Source: Omphiscola glabra (taxonomy: Eukaryota > Mollusca > Gastropoda > Lymnaeidae). Taken from it: DNA of 64,000 bases. Positions 33,396-45,207 of the stretch are shown piece by piece. The stretch's first letter is position 1. Every line of letters starts with the position of its first letter. The notes beneath the pieces were generated by a model. It saw only the letters and a list, made by a program, of their open reading frames with translations, was not told the DNA's origin and ran no database searches. Made by a program: the position numbers and the translations under genes. The stretch is from the NCBI GenBank assembly GCA_964017045.1, contig OZ024810.1, positions 17,169,204 through 17,233,203 of the forward strand, in the 5' to 3' direction.

Positions 33396-36300
33396 TCTGT
33401 TATGTGAAGGCATAGCTATTGCATTCACACAGATTTTTTTCAAAATTTGACAACAAAACTTCAAATCTATTGTCCAGTGGGCCTGTGGATCGGACAGTTT
33501 ATAACGTAATCTAGACATTTTATTTAAACATAATTTTTTTACAAAATTAGTTTTACTTTCCAGGTTTTAAATTAATTATATGCATATTTAAACTTTACAA
33601 ATCCAGTTTGTTCATATATGCATATTTATATTTAGCATGTCCACAATTTGTTCCGGGATCTCATTACCATATAGTTAGGTAAATTTTCTATGAGATCAAC
33701 AGAGGCACATAAAAAATTACTATTTATTATCATTCATTGTTATAATTAAAAGTTTATTGTTTAACTACTGACAATTCTGAAAAGCAAAATAATGTTTGAA
33801 TTCATTAGCTTTTATTTGCATGGGTGGTTTGGGGGGGGGGGGGGAGGGTCATGCGAAAGGGACACCTGCGACAGTAAGGCATTAATATAGTTTTTATTTA
33901 TTTTTTTTAAAATATGTGTTTCAATAATATACTTTTGCGAGGAAGAGGATGCCTAAATTCAGGCTTTGCCCCGGAGCAGCTTTTGCCGGCTGCGGTATGT
34001 GCCTGTAGAACTTATATGTTCCTAATATTCTTTTAAGTTGTTTAAATAAGCAGATCAAAATGGCTAATCAATCGTGATACCCTAAAAATGTGTATAGTAT
34101 AATGCTGAGCAGCTTGCAAGGATTATGATCTTAAAGTTGTTGGTAAGAAGGAAATAAGCAGAGGCTGAAGATTTACAATATAATAATACAATACCGGTTG
34201 CCCACAAAGGATTGAGTTGTCACTGTCTGTGTGTTTGTATGTTACTGTATGTCTTCGTTCGTACGTGCTGAAATAGAGTCAAAAGATATGATGTTGCCCA
34301 GGTAGAAAAATAGCTGGCTGGGGCTGACTTGTTAGCCCCAGTCGGTCGGTTGTTTTTGGGGAGGAGGTCGAGCTAGATTAAAAAGCCCCTCCAAATATAG
34401 CGGCCAGGGCAGAAGCCCCCTTTCCTCCACACTCTCCTTTTGCATTGCCTTGTAAAATATCTGACTTGAGGACAGAGCGGCCATCCATGATGTACGTATG
34501 AACTTAGGATGAGGGGGTTGTTGATTTTGGACGTTTTGAATATTGGTGCGTATGACCGTGTAAAAAAAAAAAGTGTGGGGGGGGGGGGGGGGGTGTAGTG
34601 TGGGGGGTCTGCAAAAATTATGTACATTCATTCACAAATTCTGCAATACCAGGTAATTATTCTGAAATTTTGACAGTCTCTAATTGGCCTATTTATATGA
34701 AATTACTAATGCTACTGTAGTTGCAAATATTACACAATCTCTTGTAATCACCCTCATATTATCGCATTCATAACTATTTATTCCATGGTCTAGGCATAAG
34801 GAAACAATGAAAACCAACAATTTTCTTTTGAAAGTGTTGTTTTTTTTACTTCAAATTATTCCAATTTTTAATTGGCATTTTACATAGTCAGACACTCGGG
34901 CAAGAATTTTAACAGTCTTGACATAAATTCTTGGAATAACATAACAGTAAAGTCTTGAAAATCTGTACCAGCAACTGTAACAACTTGACAGTTCAGTGAC
35001 AACAGTTGATGGCGTCAAAGGATTGAAGGCGATATGTTGAGACGCTAAGATGTCCTGACAAAGTCTAAACTTGATTGTTCTTGTTGACAAAGTCTAAACT
35101 TGATTGTTCTTGTTGCTCTTGCTCTCTTTGTTTTCGCACTTTGACTGTAAATAGAAAATTAGATGCAAAAAAAAAAGTTATTATAAACCACAAGCCCATT
35201 GAGCTTCTAAAGTAAAGAGAAAGATAATTAGTGGAAATTTAGAGACACAACTTAATCAATATAAGAAAGATAACACATAATGGGTATATTACTGTGTTAA
35301 CTTAGTGCAAACTCTCCTTAAGTATGCTAGTATGGCAAAACTCCTTACTCCATTCCGGTCATCAACCTCAGATAAAATATTATATGCAGGATGATACAGC
35401 CCTAAACTTAATTATATATATTTCGCCTATTTAACATTGTTTAAAATTTGCCAGTGCATAAGCTGTTAAATCAATTTGATGATGACGTACTCCTGGTATT
35501 TATCAAAATACTCTATGAATGTTTATCCTGTATGTAAATACTATAAAACAAAATAATTTGTAGATAATTAAAGTACTTGATGTTAATATTGCAAATGAAA
35601 TTTACTCAGAAAATAATTATTAGAATCTTCAACTTGATACACTTTCATAATTTATTAATTGCTATCCCAATGTTGAAGTTCTAACAAGACTGTACTGTTG
35701 GTACAAGTAATTAAGACTAAATAATAATAAATATTTATGAAAGGAAAGCAAACCTGAAACGGGATTTTATTTTCACGAGTTATCAGTACCAGAAAGAGTG
35801 AAACCCAGAACTATAACATATCAATTGCATTTTGATTATATTGCACTACATAGCCAGGAAAAGTATTATTGTAATTTATAATCTAATCTACGCCAATGCT
35901 TTATTTGTAGAATTTGAAATTCTAATGTGGCTGTCATAGGCTTAACACTTTATATCTACATGATGCCAAGTGGCAGCGATAAATGTTGACCTTTTTATCC
36001 ACATGTCACCAAAACGCAGTCTATAAACTATAATATAAAATAGCAGCAAGAAAATGTATGAGTAATCTCCCTTTCGCCGAGTGCACATCCAAGCATGTTT
36101 ACTTACTTCATAACTAGATCCATTGCAAATTTTAAAAGAAAATAGCTTGTTTAAAGTCAAATTTAGTTGTTATTAGACATTACTCCTTGTTTAATTTATG
36201 CTAGTTGTAGTAATACAGGGGAATTTATTTGACTTGGAAAAAGTTATTGAGTCTACCACGTTTATAACCTTATTTTTCACCATGGAGGGGGGTGTCATGT

Positions 36301-36559
36301 GGATAGATGTTTTGTTTCCATGGCTATTATGTTGATATAAAATGTTCATTTGTTGTTTTTTGTACACTTTAGTTTCAAACTTACTTTCATTACAATAGTA
36401 ATAATATAATGCCTGAATTCTAAATAGTAAATGCCTGGAATCGTCTCGCTCATGGAGTCTTATGGGCTAAATGTCAAATTACAAATCATCTCATTGTTTG
36501 GCATCACTTCACATTACTTTACAAGTTATACTTTTTTCTGTCCTTGACTTCAATCAATA
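33396..36559. other. No gene recognised
   Basis: Mostly unique-looking AT-rich DNA. G runs lie at 33829-33844 and 34577-34592, and a 29-base tandem duplication of a CAAAGTCTAAACTTGATTGT unit is at about 35058-35116. Short minus-strand frames near 34332-34631, 34851-35090 and 35942-36160 show no family. Confidence 0.5.
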
Positions 36560-37894
36560 GGGCTTGTCATTTCTCAGACCGGAAAACGTCATAGCACACT
36601 ACGTAATGCTACTATTTTTAGAACGGTGGACAAATAAATCTGAAAACACGGTATGCATCGAAGAATTTGTTCTACAACTAGTCCCCAACGATAAACAAAA
36701 ATTGAAATTGGAATGATAATCAAAATGTTATTTCACAAACTTTTTAGCTTTCTACTATAAGATTGCCATCTAAAAAGAAATCATTAAAAAAAATGAATGC
36801 AAATGGGCGGGGCAGATTGTTTATTATTCTGAAAATAAAAAGATAAAAAAACAGTCGGCATTTTAATAACTATAGGCTAAGATTTTTTTTTAACTATGTT
36901 ATTTAGGAAACTGTGTTACACAAGTAGCAAATTTGAAGAAAACACAAATAAACACAATAATAATCGATGAAAAGTGCCCTATTTGTAAGAACCTGTTAAA
37001 TTCTTAATTTTTGTTTTTAAAATATAAATTTTTGTAAGTGTTCGTGCTATTTGTTAAAAGATGCCCAAGATTTCGTACACCCTTTCACCCAGGAATCTAC
37101 ACAAATACTATTGATGGAGTTTGGGTGCAGGTCAAGCGTAAATTGGCCTGTTTCCAAACTACTTCATTGTGTGCTTTCCAGTGGCGCTTTCACTTACACA
37201 CACAAACACACACACAAACAAACACACACAAAACACAAACATACACACACAAACAAACAAACACACATACACACAAACAAACGCACACACACACACAAAA
37301 CACAAACATACACACACAAACAAACAAACACACATACACACAAACAAACGCACACACATACACAAACACACAGACCAACCAACCAACAAACTCCCACCCA
37401 CCCACACACACCCCAACACAGAGAGAGAGAGTAAGAAAGAGAGAGACACACACACAACTTGAACATGTTTCCGACAGTTGTTAAGCGACTATTATCACAT
37501 TTGACCATTTACTCATGGTAAAACATTATTAAACTGACATTCGATTTAGGCCTACTACTACTAGTGGTATGAATTAGACCTACTACTACTAGTGTTATGA
37601 ATTTTGGACCTGCGTTCGGATGATCCCAATCCCCTAACACTAACACCACATAAATTAGTGTGTTTCTCTCAATCTCTCTCAAAAAGTATTATGCCATTTT
37701 ATTATTGAGATTGTGGACTTTTTCAAGTGGTGTAAATATTTCATTAAATATATTTGAAAACAATGTTTTGATTTAGGTTAAGAGTCACTTCGCTAACATA
37801 GCAGTACTGAACAGTGTTGGCATTTTGTCCGCATAATTCCCCGGATGATTACAGCAGTTCTATTTATAGATTTCTGCCATTAAATGACAAGCCC
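36560..37894. mobile_element. Possible TA-flanked TIR element
   Basis: GGGCTTGTCATTT at 36560-36572 is perfectly inverted at 37882-37894, and both ends are bordered by TA. The 1335-base interior has no transposase and contains a CA-rich microsatellite. The inverted match does not extend beyond 13 bases, so chance is not excluded. Confidence 0.4.
37190..37460. repeat. CA-rich microsatellite with 80-base duplication
   Basis: (CA)n interrupted by AAACAAACA. A block with AAACACAAACATACACACAC is duplicated at about 37221-37300 and 37297-37375. Open frames on both strands are compositional. Confidence 0.9.
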
Positions 37895-38840
37895 TATTAG
37901 TATGAGTACTACTTTGAGTATGACTAGTATGAGTCATTACAACACCAGTATGGCTAGTTTTGGTTCAACCAATGCTAGTTTACACGTACACGTAAATGAT
38001 GGAACATAGCCGACATAGGATTTCTTCATTCATATTATTATTAAATTAATATTGAAAAATTATGATCATTGTCATAGTGATAAACACAAAAGCGATCTCT
38101 CCCCCATCATGATAATTAATAAATGACATGATTATGATTAAATTGAATTAGATCAAATAAATGCCTTTTGAATTTAAATGAATGCTTAGATTGTTAGATT
38201 AGAACTTAGGGCTCGGCCAATTTAATGTATATTTGTATATTATTATTATATTAGTAGATATTGTTTTTTTGACGATTCCTGAGACATGACCAGATGACCA
38301 ACAAGTATCCTGGCTTTACATGTATTATAAAGTATATTTTTTAATAATATATTTCGGTTAAAGTGCAGTTCAGGTGCGTATATTATTTCTGATCGTATTT
38401 CGTATTTTTTAGTGTAAACTTATGATAATTCTTTATAAAAGTATTTTTAAAAATAAAATATCATCTTTTTGTTGGAATAAAACAACAATTTAACAAGTTT
38501 TACGAGATAAAAAAAATAAATTTTCTTGAATCTTTTGTCCTTTACGGTGCCATTGTGGTAAATCAAGGATAACTCTTCTGTATTAAAAGATACGTTATAA
38601 AAGTTGCCAAATTGGATGTGTCATGATTAAAATAAGTTTTGTGTTTATTGTTTAACTTTACTAGCCAATATACCCGGCATAGTGCACGGGACTGCATTTG
38701 GAAAAAAAATCTTGCTAAAGCCTTTTAATTCACATTAGTATTAAGCGAAATGTCAATATATTACTATGATGTCACTATATTTAAAAAATAAAACAATTAA
38801 TTTCTCTCCTATAAAAAGACATATAATAACCTTTGTAAAC
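37895..38840. other. No gene; one inverted-repeat arm
   Basis: AT-rich with no gene. At about 38352-38425 a segment with GGTTAAAGTGCAGTTCAGGT recurs inverted at about 43870-43925. ACTAGCCAATATACCCGGCA at 38661 looks like a dispersed-repeat end. Confidence 0.5.
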
Positions 38841-38849
38841 ATTTCTTTC

Positions 38850-39245
38850 CCCGATGGTATACTGGTGGGATTCGGCATTCGGATCCCGTTTTCCAATGGT
38901 ATCCCTTTTCGTGGAGGGATCATGATCGGGATCCCATTTTACGGTGGGCTCTCAATTCTGGTGGGATCCCGATCCCGGTCACGTAGGGTTCCCGATCCGG
39001 TGGGGTCCCGTTGCTTGGAGGGGTCATGATGGGATCCCGATTCCGGTTGGATTCCGATCCCGTTGGGATCCCGTTTTCCGGTGGTATCCCGTTTCCCAGT
39101 GAGATGATAGATCACGATCCCGGTCGCACTAGGTTCCCGATGTGATCCCGTTTTCGGGTGGGATCCCTTTTCTCGATGGGAACCTCTCCTTCAATGGGAA
39201 ACCGGATCCCGATTAGGTCCTGTTACCCGATGGGATCGCGTACCG
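38850..39245. repeat. GGATCC-rich diverged minisatellite, array 1
   Basis: About 20 loose units of 18-22 bases centred on GGTGGGATCCCGATCCCGGT. The same motif in the opposite orientation forms the array at 42575-43210. Confidence 0.85.
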
Positions 39246-40080
39246 GGGCTATTTTTAGTGCCCCTTGTCTTTGTGAAGTAACTGGGGTTTAATAGTTTAA
39301 TTAACTGTGGTAGTGTAGGCCCCGCTTTGTAAATAGCGCCCAACACCAACACTGTATTGAAATTTGATCTCGTCCAACACGGGATCAGAATGTTGACCTC
39401 TGGTCAAGTTCACCCCATTCAGGCTGACCGGCGGCTCTCCCTCATCGCGTAGAATTAGAATACTTAAATAGTGGGAGCCACTATGTGTGCTTTAGAAATA
39501 AGTTAAATAATTTATATCTCGGTAACCCTAGTGAATTAAGTTATAAAGGATATCTAGTTGGGAAGGGGAGTTTATTCGCTATACTCTAGTATATTTACAA
39601 GTCTCCATCGTTATAGGGTATTTTAATATTTAGTAATTAAGAGAGTTTTCACATTCATTCATGGGGGGGGGGGGGGGGGGTTTCCCAACCTATTTGATTT
39701 AAATATCTCAAAAAGTATATAACTCTTAGAAATATAAAAATTTATCTTAGATAGCCGATACAAAACTAAGAAGGACACATTTAAGTTGTTAAGGATTGGG
39801 TCCGGGATATCAACTTTAATTTGGGTTGTAGTCTCCAGGGTTTGTCAGTTTACCACAGAACCGAATCCCTGAAGTGTGTCAGTGTTCATAGCGGCCCATT
39901 TGGACGCTCTGTATTGTCAGTCAGTTCGGGTAGCAATGAATCCATGTTAAAACTTTCATTTCTTACCCGCATTGGAATAATGGTGTGAGCAGGCACAATC
40001 TCCGTTGGTGCGCGAGGTCTACCAGCCATGATGATGTCTCTCAAATGTTAACTGTATCGTCTCAACTGATCTCCTTCAAA
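39246..40080. other. No gene recognised
   Basis: Includes a 17-base G run at 39664-39680. Nothing else was recognised up to the pogo-like element. Confidence 0.5.
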
Positions 40081-40433
40081 TACAGTCGAATCCGCTAATC
40101 TCGACCTCGGTTAATTCGCCAACCCTATTAAGTCGACGCTTTTGAAGTGGAACCGCCAAATTCTCTCTTTGTCTTAGCATTTTCTCATCGGTTATGTCGA
40201 TTCTTTTATGTCGCCGAACCCTAATATCTCGAGCACAAAAGATGACCAAATTTGCCACTTAACGTTGGTTATCTCGATCCCCGTGACCAATCGCCAGCTT
40301 TTGAAAAGTTAGTTATCGATGCACCTTCACCATCTCACTACTGTATTTTCGCGTTTGTATCGACAATCCCATCTTAGCAGTGCATTGTTGGTTGTCAAGG
40401 AAATTTGTGGCATACGAGACACATGGGTAGGGG

Positions 40434-40618
40434 CAGGGCCGACCCTAACAATTGCGGGGCCCTATGCGAAACGGATTGCGCGGGGCCCAGTCTGGGTAGG
40501 AATAAAGATAATAAGTGAAAATTAAGATTTTTACTAGAAAATAAATTCGGGGCGGGGCCTATGAAAGTGCGGGGCCCATTGCGGTCGCATGGGTTGCAAT
40601 GGCCAAAGGCCGGCCATG
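40434..40618. mobile_element. hAT MITE family A, copy 2 (nested, inverted)
   Basis: Starts CAGGGCCGACCCTAACAATT and ends AAAGGCCGGCCATG, with perfect TSDs GGTAGGGG at 40426-40433 and 40619-40626. It is the reverse complement of the copy at 20173-20359, including the CGGGGCGGGGCCTATGAA interior. Confidence 0.9.
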
Positions 40619-40880
40619 GGTAGGGGGATTGGTAGGTGTGTCAAAGGTTATAAAAATATCACCGCAACGTATCGTATTGATCGTGATGGTCATATTGTTG
40701 CTTTGTGTGTCACAGTGAACTAGCTATCTGCGGGTGGGGGAAGGTTGGTTCCGCCGATCGAAATAATGACGTCACAGCACGGAAAGACGTGTTGGCGGAC
40801 TACAGTGTGTTGTGACTATGTCATGTTAAATATTACCACTACAGCGATCTTTTTATGAAAACCCAAAGCAATAGTATACG

Positions 40881-41044
40881 AAGTGGCGGAGCGAGCTTAA
40901 CTCGCGCCCGGGGCACAATACCTTTTTAGCGCCCCCCTATTCGAAAACCATACAATATTATATGTAAAATATACTATTTGGCGCCTCTTTGTGAGTAGCG
41001 CCCGGGGCATGATGCCCCTCTTGCCCCCCCTTGCTCCGCGACTG
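40881..41044. mobile_element. hAT MITE family B, copy 2 (nested, inverted)
   Basis: Perfect 8-bp TSDs AGTATACG at 40873-40880 and 41045-41052. The interior is the reverse complement of the 33221 copy (GAGTAGCGCCCGGGGCATGA). The first terminal base is changed from C to A. Confidence 0.9.
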
Positions 41045-41344
41045 AGTATACGGGCATACGATAACTGCGAACATGTTGTAAACAAACATGTATGTACATT
41101 TTTATAGCATGCCGATCGCATCATCAAACAAATAACGGCAACGCTGTTGTGTAAAAAAAAAACTCCAAAAACACGTGCATGTACATTCTCATTTATTAAC
41201 GCACATCATGTATATAAAGACATTTCAAGCACATGTTAATATATTGCCGCCATATTGGTTTTCGTTTATCTCGATCCTCGGTTATCTCGACGCCTTTTGG
41301 CATACCCCTTTGCCGTCGACATAACCGGGTTCTACTGTATATAG

Positions 41345-41900
41345 CCATGATCTCAAGGGCAGCCGCCTCCCGAACATGTTCAGGTCTACGCTTTGTCACT
41401 GCTGCATCCGCCAAGGCCAAATGTATGGAGGGACGTGAGGGTTCCGCGTATGGTGGATTGACTGGGATTATGGTCAGACGTTCTCTATTTTGGGGCAGGT
41501 CGACTGTCCTTTCCAACTACACGAACTGTTGCATGAAAGAGGATCTCTTTAGTCGCCTGCCCGCCATTCAGTTGTTCTGTATCTGGATCGACGGTTCCTT
41601 CTCGTTTAGCCGACGGTACGGTACTTCGTATAGCTTTTTCCCTCCTTATTTCTAGCTGTTCTACATTGGCCAAGACCTCTACAGCAGCTGGGTGTATGGT
41701 CCTGAATGCGACACTGATGAGTCTCAGAGCCTGATTCTGGATTTGGCCCAACTTTTCCAATGCGGCCTTGCTTGCAAAGGATTGGACTGGCATGCTGTAA
41801 TCCATCACCGACCTTAAACTGCCTGGCTCTAGGAATAGAGCTCTAAGCGTTCTTGCGCCCGCGCCGGATAATGATGGATATATGTGCCAAGTTTGGTCAA
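41345..41900 (-). mobile_element. Jockey-like LINE fragment
   Basis: Minus-strand frames encode SVMDYSMPVQSFASKAALEK, QNQALRLISVAFRT, AAVEVLANVEQLEIRREKAI, then, after a frameshift near 41500, RERLTIIPVNPPYAEPSRPS, the segment between reverse transcriptase and RNase H in jockey-type elements. It is truncated where the pogo-like element begins. Confidence 0.78.
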
Positions 41901-41970
41901 GATCCAACATGCCATGTAAAAGCCTTTGTGGAACAAACAAACAAACCCATTTTGAACTAAGCGATCCCAC

Positions 41971-42574
41971 TACTAGTAATAACGGAAAATGAGTCCGCCT
42001 TATTATATATGATCACCAGCCCTCACCTTCAAATTGGACCCCACAAATCACTGGCAACGTATTTGCTTAATGACCTCACGCTATCATGGCCGATTTCCCC
42101 CATTTCTGCATCGTCACAAATGTTTAAAAAATGGGACGCATGATCACACATTAATACAAATAAATACCCTTCTCCCCCCCCCCCCCCCCCCACTTTCCAG
42201 TAGCTACACTCCAGGACAATGATGACGTGTGCGTCCGCTGACTTGGTCGGTAATCCACTTATAATTTCCCCCCCCCCCCGCCCCACCACCAACCAAGGCT
42301 TCCCTTCTATGGTCTATCAGTATATTCCGAGCGCTCTGAGGGGAAAATAAGGTGGGGGGGGGCGTGCGTATTGCCGATCGTCCGTGTCATAAGCTTACCC
42401 CCACGCTCCAGCCCACCCCCACCACCCAAGCTATGACACAGACACTAATGACATGGGCCTACACCAGAAATTTCCAAAGTAATCGTCCATTATTATGGCA
42501 TAAGCTATATAGATATTGAAGTTGAAGGCTTCTTGTGTTGATGGATATTAGCCAAAATGGGCCAAAACAATTCA
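41971..42574. other. No gene recognised
   Basis: C homopolymers near 42175-42191 and 42269-42279, and G-rich sequence near 42353. No gene was recognised. Confidence 0.5.
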
Positions 42575-43210
42575 TACAAAGGATCCCTTTGAGAACGTGA
42601 TCACACCGAGGAACAGGATCCGAACGGGAAACGGGATCAAACTTAGAAAACGTGATCCAGTCTGGTAACAGTATCACAACAGAGAATAGATACTCCCATG
42701 AATGTGATCTCGCGGCTTAATCGGGATCTCATCGTAGAATGGGGTCAAACCAGGAATAGGATCACATCGGGAAACCAGATCCCATTGAAGAACAGGATCC
42801 ATCGGGGAACGGGATCCCACCGGAGAACAGGACCCAATCTTGGAACGGGATCGCCCTGGGAAAAGAGATCCCATGGAGAACAGGAACCCAAAGGGTATGG
42901 GATCTCATCGGGGAAACTGGATCCCACCGGGTTCTGGTTCACGCCGGGAAATTGGATCCTATCGGGATAGGCTTCGCCAAGGTCAGGACTCCAATGGGCT
43001 TGAGATTCCCACCGGTAACGGTATCCCATCAGGATCCCGAATGAGTTTGGGATGCCTCCGGGATAGGGATCCCATCGGGAAACGGGATTTTATTGTATCA
43101 GGATCTCGCTGAGTACAGGATCCCTTCAGGAGCAGGATCCCATACTGAGGACTGGAATCACAACTGGGAAGAGATCCCACGGGGGATCGGGATACCTTTC
43201 GGATTCTATT
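42575..43210. repeat. GGATCC-rich diverged minisatellite, array 2 (inverted)
   Basis: About 30 loose units resembling CGGGAACGGGATCCCACCGG, the reverse complement of the array at 38850-39245. Short frames on both strands are compositional. Confidence 0.85.
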
Positions 43211-43982
43211 TTATGAATGTTTTTTTTTTAAGGTTAGAATTTAAAAAAAAACATTCATGTGTTTTTTACAGGCCCCTTAAAATGTTAGCTAAAGGGTTTT
43301 TAAAAAATGTTCATTTCTGAATGCCATCACGAGCGCCGCCGCCACGAGGGACGCAGTTGGGACACGAAAAAAAATTAAAATTATGAGTTCATTACCCTTC
43401 AGTACCGGTATTTGTATATGGATAATCAATTGTATGTCTAATAAGTTTGATCTAAATCCATTCACCCAAGCAGGAGCCTTTGTTTGGAATTATAATTATA
43501 CATCTCATATAATAAAAAAAACACATGAATATTTGGCCCATATCTCTAAACGGAACATCTAATAAGGTTCAAACACCCCCCCCCCCCCAAAAAAAAAAAA
43601 TCCAAACCCTTTTTTTTGTCCTCCAGTATTTCATTCTTTTTTGTGAACTTGTAAATTTCATTTACCATACTAACTTACAGGTGGTTAAAAATCTGGCCAC
43701 AGGGTGACAGAAAAAAATACAAAACAAATGGGGCTATGTAACATTGGTTGGGGGATGTTTAAAGACGCTTTAGAAATCAAATAAAAAGAAAAAAAGGGCT
43801 TAAAAATTCAGCATTAGTTAACTATTACTGCCTGGATTTAATTAATAAAGAATACATGTTATTTACTTGCTAAAAAACGAAATGCGTTAAGAAATAATAT
43901 ACGCACCTGAACTGCACTTTAACCATATATTTCATATTATGAAATTAACAAAGACCTAAATATGAACCAGCCAAATAATAAA
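43211..43982. other. No gene; second inverted-repeat arm
   Basis: AT-rich with a C run at 43567-43578. About 43870-43925 (ACGCACCTGAACTGCACTTT) is the inverted partner of about 38352-38425. Confidence 0.5.
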
Positions 43983-44216
43983 TCATTTATTAAATGGCTT
44001 GCTTCGGCACTTACCAGGGTACAAATTATCCTTAACATAGAGTGCTTGCTGTTTTTCTGGCATATGGGCGTATGGTTTCATTATAGTTTTCGCAACAGGA
44101 TAGAAGTACATTCCAACGCCTAATGAAGTTCCTAAAATGATTAGGGTAAATCGGGTTGCTGGTCTATCGTATATCACTTTCCATTGGGAGCGAACATATC
44201 TTATTAATTTTCGCAT
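43983..44216 (-). CDS. Small single-pass membrane protein exon, possibly SMIM20/MITRAC7-like
   Basis: ATG at 44216 opens a 77-codon frame: basic N-terminus MRKLIRYVRSQWK, hydrophobic FTLIILGTSLGVGMYFYPV, then MKPYAHMPEKQQALYVKDN and a Cys/Lys tail. A FYP motif after a membrane span followed by a short polar tail recalls SMIM20/MITRAC7, a cytochrome c oxidase assembly factor. The resemblance is from memory and weak. A consensus donor, G|GTAAGT, lies at LYPG, so the exon may end near 44015 and continue in an unseen exon, making the last 10 codons read-through. It could also be a chance frame. Confidence 0.35.
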   Translation of the reverse strand: MRKLIRYVRSQWKVIYDRPATRFTLIILGTSLGVGMYFYPVAKTIMKPYAHMPEKQQALYVKDNLYPGKCRSKPFNK

Positions 44217-44382
44217 TTGTAGTACGATTATAACAAAAATTTCCCAATGAAAGGTCAAAAAACGTTCTATAAACAGATTTATTCATTACAATAGCAACAA
44301 ATGCTGCCACTCGGATTGCCAAAATTCCCCAGCTTTGGTCGACACGATTCCCCAGTTCGTTCCTTGCCATGACCCACAAGTA

Positions 44383-44574
44383 CAATGGTTCTCAACCTTC
44401 ATAATGCCGCGACCTTTTAATACAGTTCCTCATGTTGTGGCGACGCCCAAACATATAATTATTTTCGTTGCTACTTCATAGATGTGTTTTCCGGTGGTCT
44501 TAGGCGACCCCTTTGTAAGGATCGTTCGACCCTCAATTCAATGGGGTCGTGCCATGACCCACTAGAGTACAGTG
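44383..44574. mobile_element. SPIN-like hAT MITE, near full length
   Basis: Begins CAATGGTTCTCAACCTTCAT, continues CAGTTCCTCATGTTGTGGCG, TTTTCGTTGCTACTTCATAG, TGGTCTTAGGCGACCCC and ends in a diverged GGGTCGTGCCATGACCC... tip. The shared inner part aligns with the copy at 5525-5642 in the same orientation. No convincing target duplication was found. Confidence 0.75.
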
Positions 44575-45200
44575 TACAGTAGTGGTCGTGCCCTGGCTGC
44601 AATTATTTTTCTGTTCAAATTCGTGATTATTTTTTTTAATTAAAAATTTAATTAATTTGAATTTAAATTGTAAAACTGGAATAAGATATATATTTTTACA
44701 ATGTATCTGAATCTGTATAATCATGATGGTTAATCATTTTCCCCTATTGTAACGGTTGAAATTTCGGGTAAATAAAAAATAATTTCATAGAAAAATTAAT
44801 AACAGCAATGCATATCCTACTTTGCTTATTTCTGTAGACCACTTCATTCCAATAAACAAAAATATGTTTTTTCCTGCGCCGATAAAATAAACATAATTTT
44901 GACAGTTCTACATGTACACTGTTTTAACACTCACAAAGTAGGCTGGTCTCCATAATTTACTGTTTGCAAGCGAAAAATTGTAATCAAAACCGTGAACAAA
45001 AGTAGAAAACTGTTTATTTTAAAAAATCTCAATACCTGCTTATAATTACAGATTTGATCCAAAAAAAATGTATAATTTTGTTTTATTTATTTCAAAATTG
45101 TCATGTTAACTAATAATAATTTTACTGTCTCTTAATTTGTTAAGTTGCTTTTTGCATTTTTACCTTATTATAATTAAATAGTGAATCCCTCATTAAGTAC
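44575..45200. other. No gene recognised
   Basis: AT-rich DNA with nothing recognisable. Confidence 0.5.
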
Positions 45201-45207
45201 CGTGGAA

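Larger units (their letters stand above)
40083..41338. mobile_element. Pogo/Tigger-like non-autonomous DNA transposon with nested MITEs
   Basis: The left end CAGTCGAATCCGCTAATCTC and the right end, as reverse complement, CAGTAGAACCCGGTTATGTC, are bordered by TA (40081-40082, 41339-41340). Internal TTATCTCGATCC and TTATGTCGA motifs repeat near both ends, as in Tigger-type elements. No transposase frame remains. The nested elements 40434-40618 and 40881-41044, with their TSDs, inserted later; without them the element is about 890 bases. Confidence 0.7.

Noticed and set aside
37038..37508. His/Thr-rich or Cys/Val-rich proteins on both strands
   Set aside because: They are readings of a CA microsatellite.
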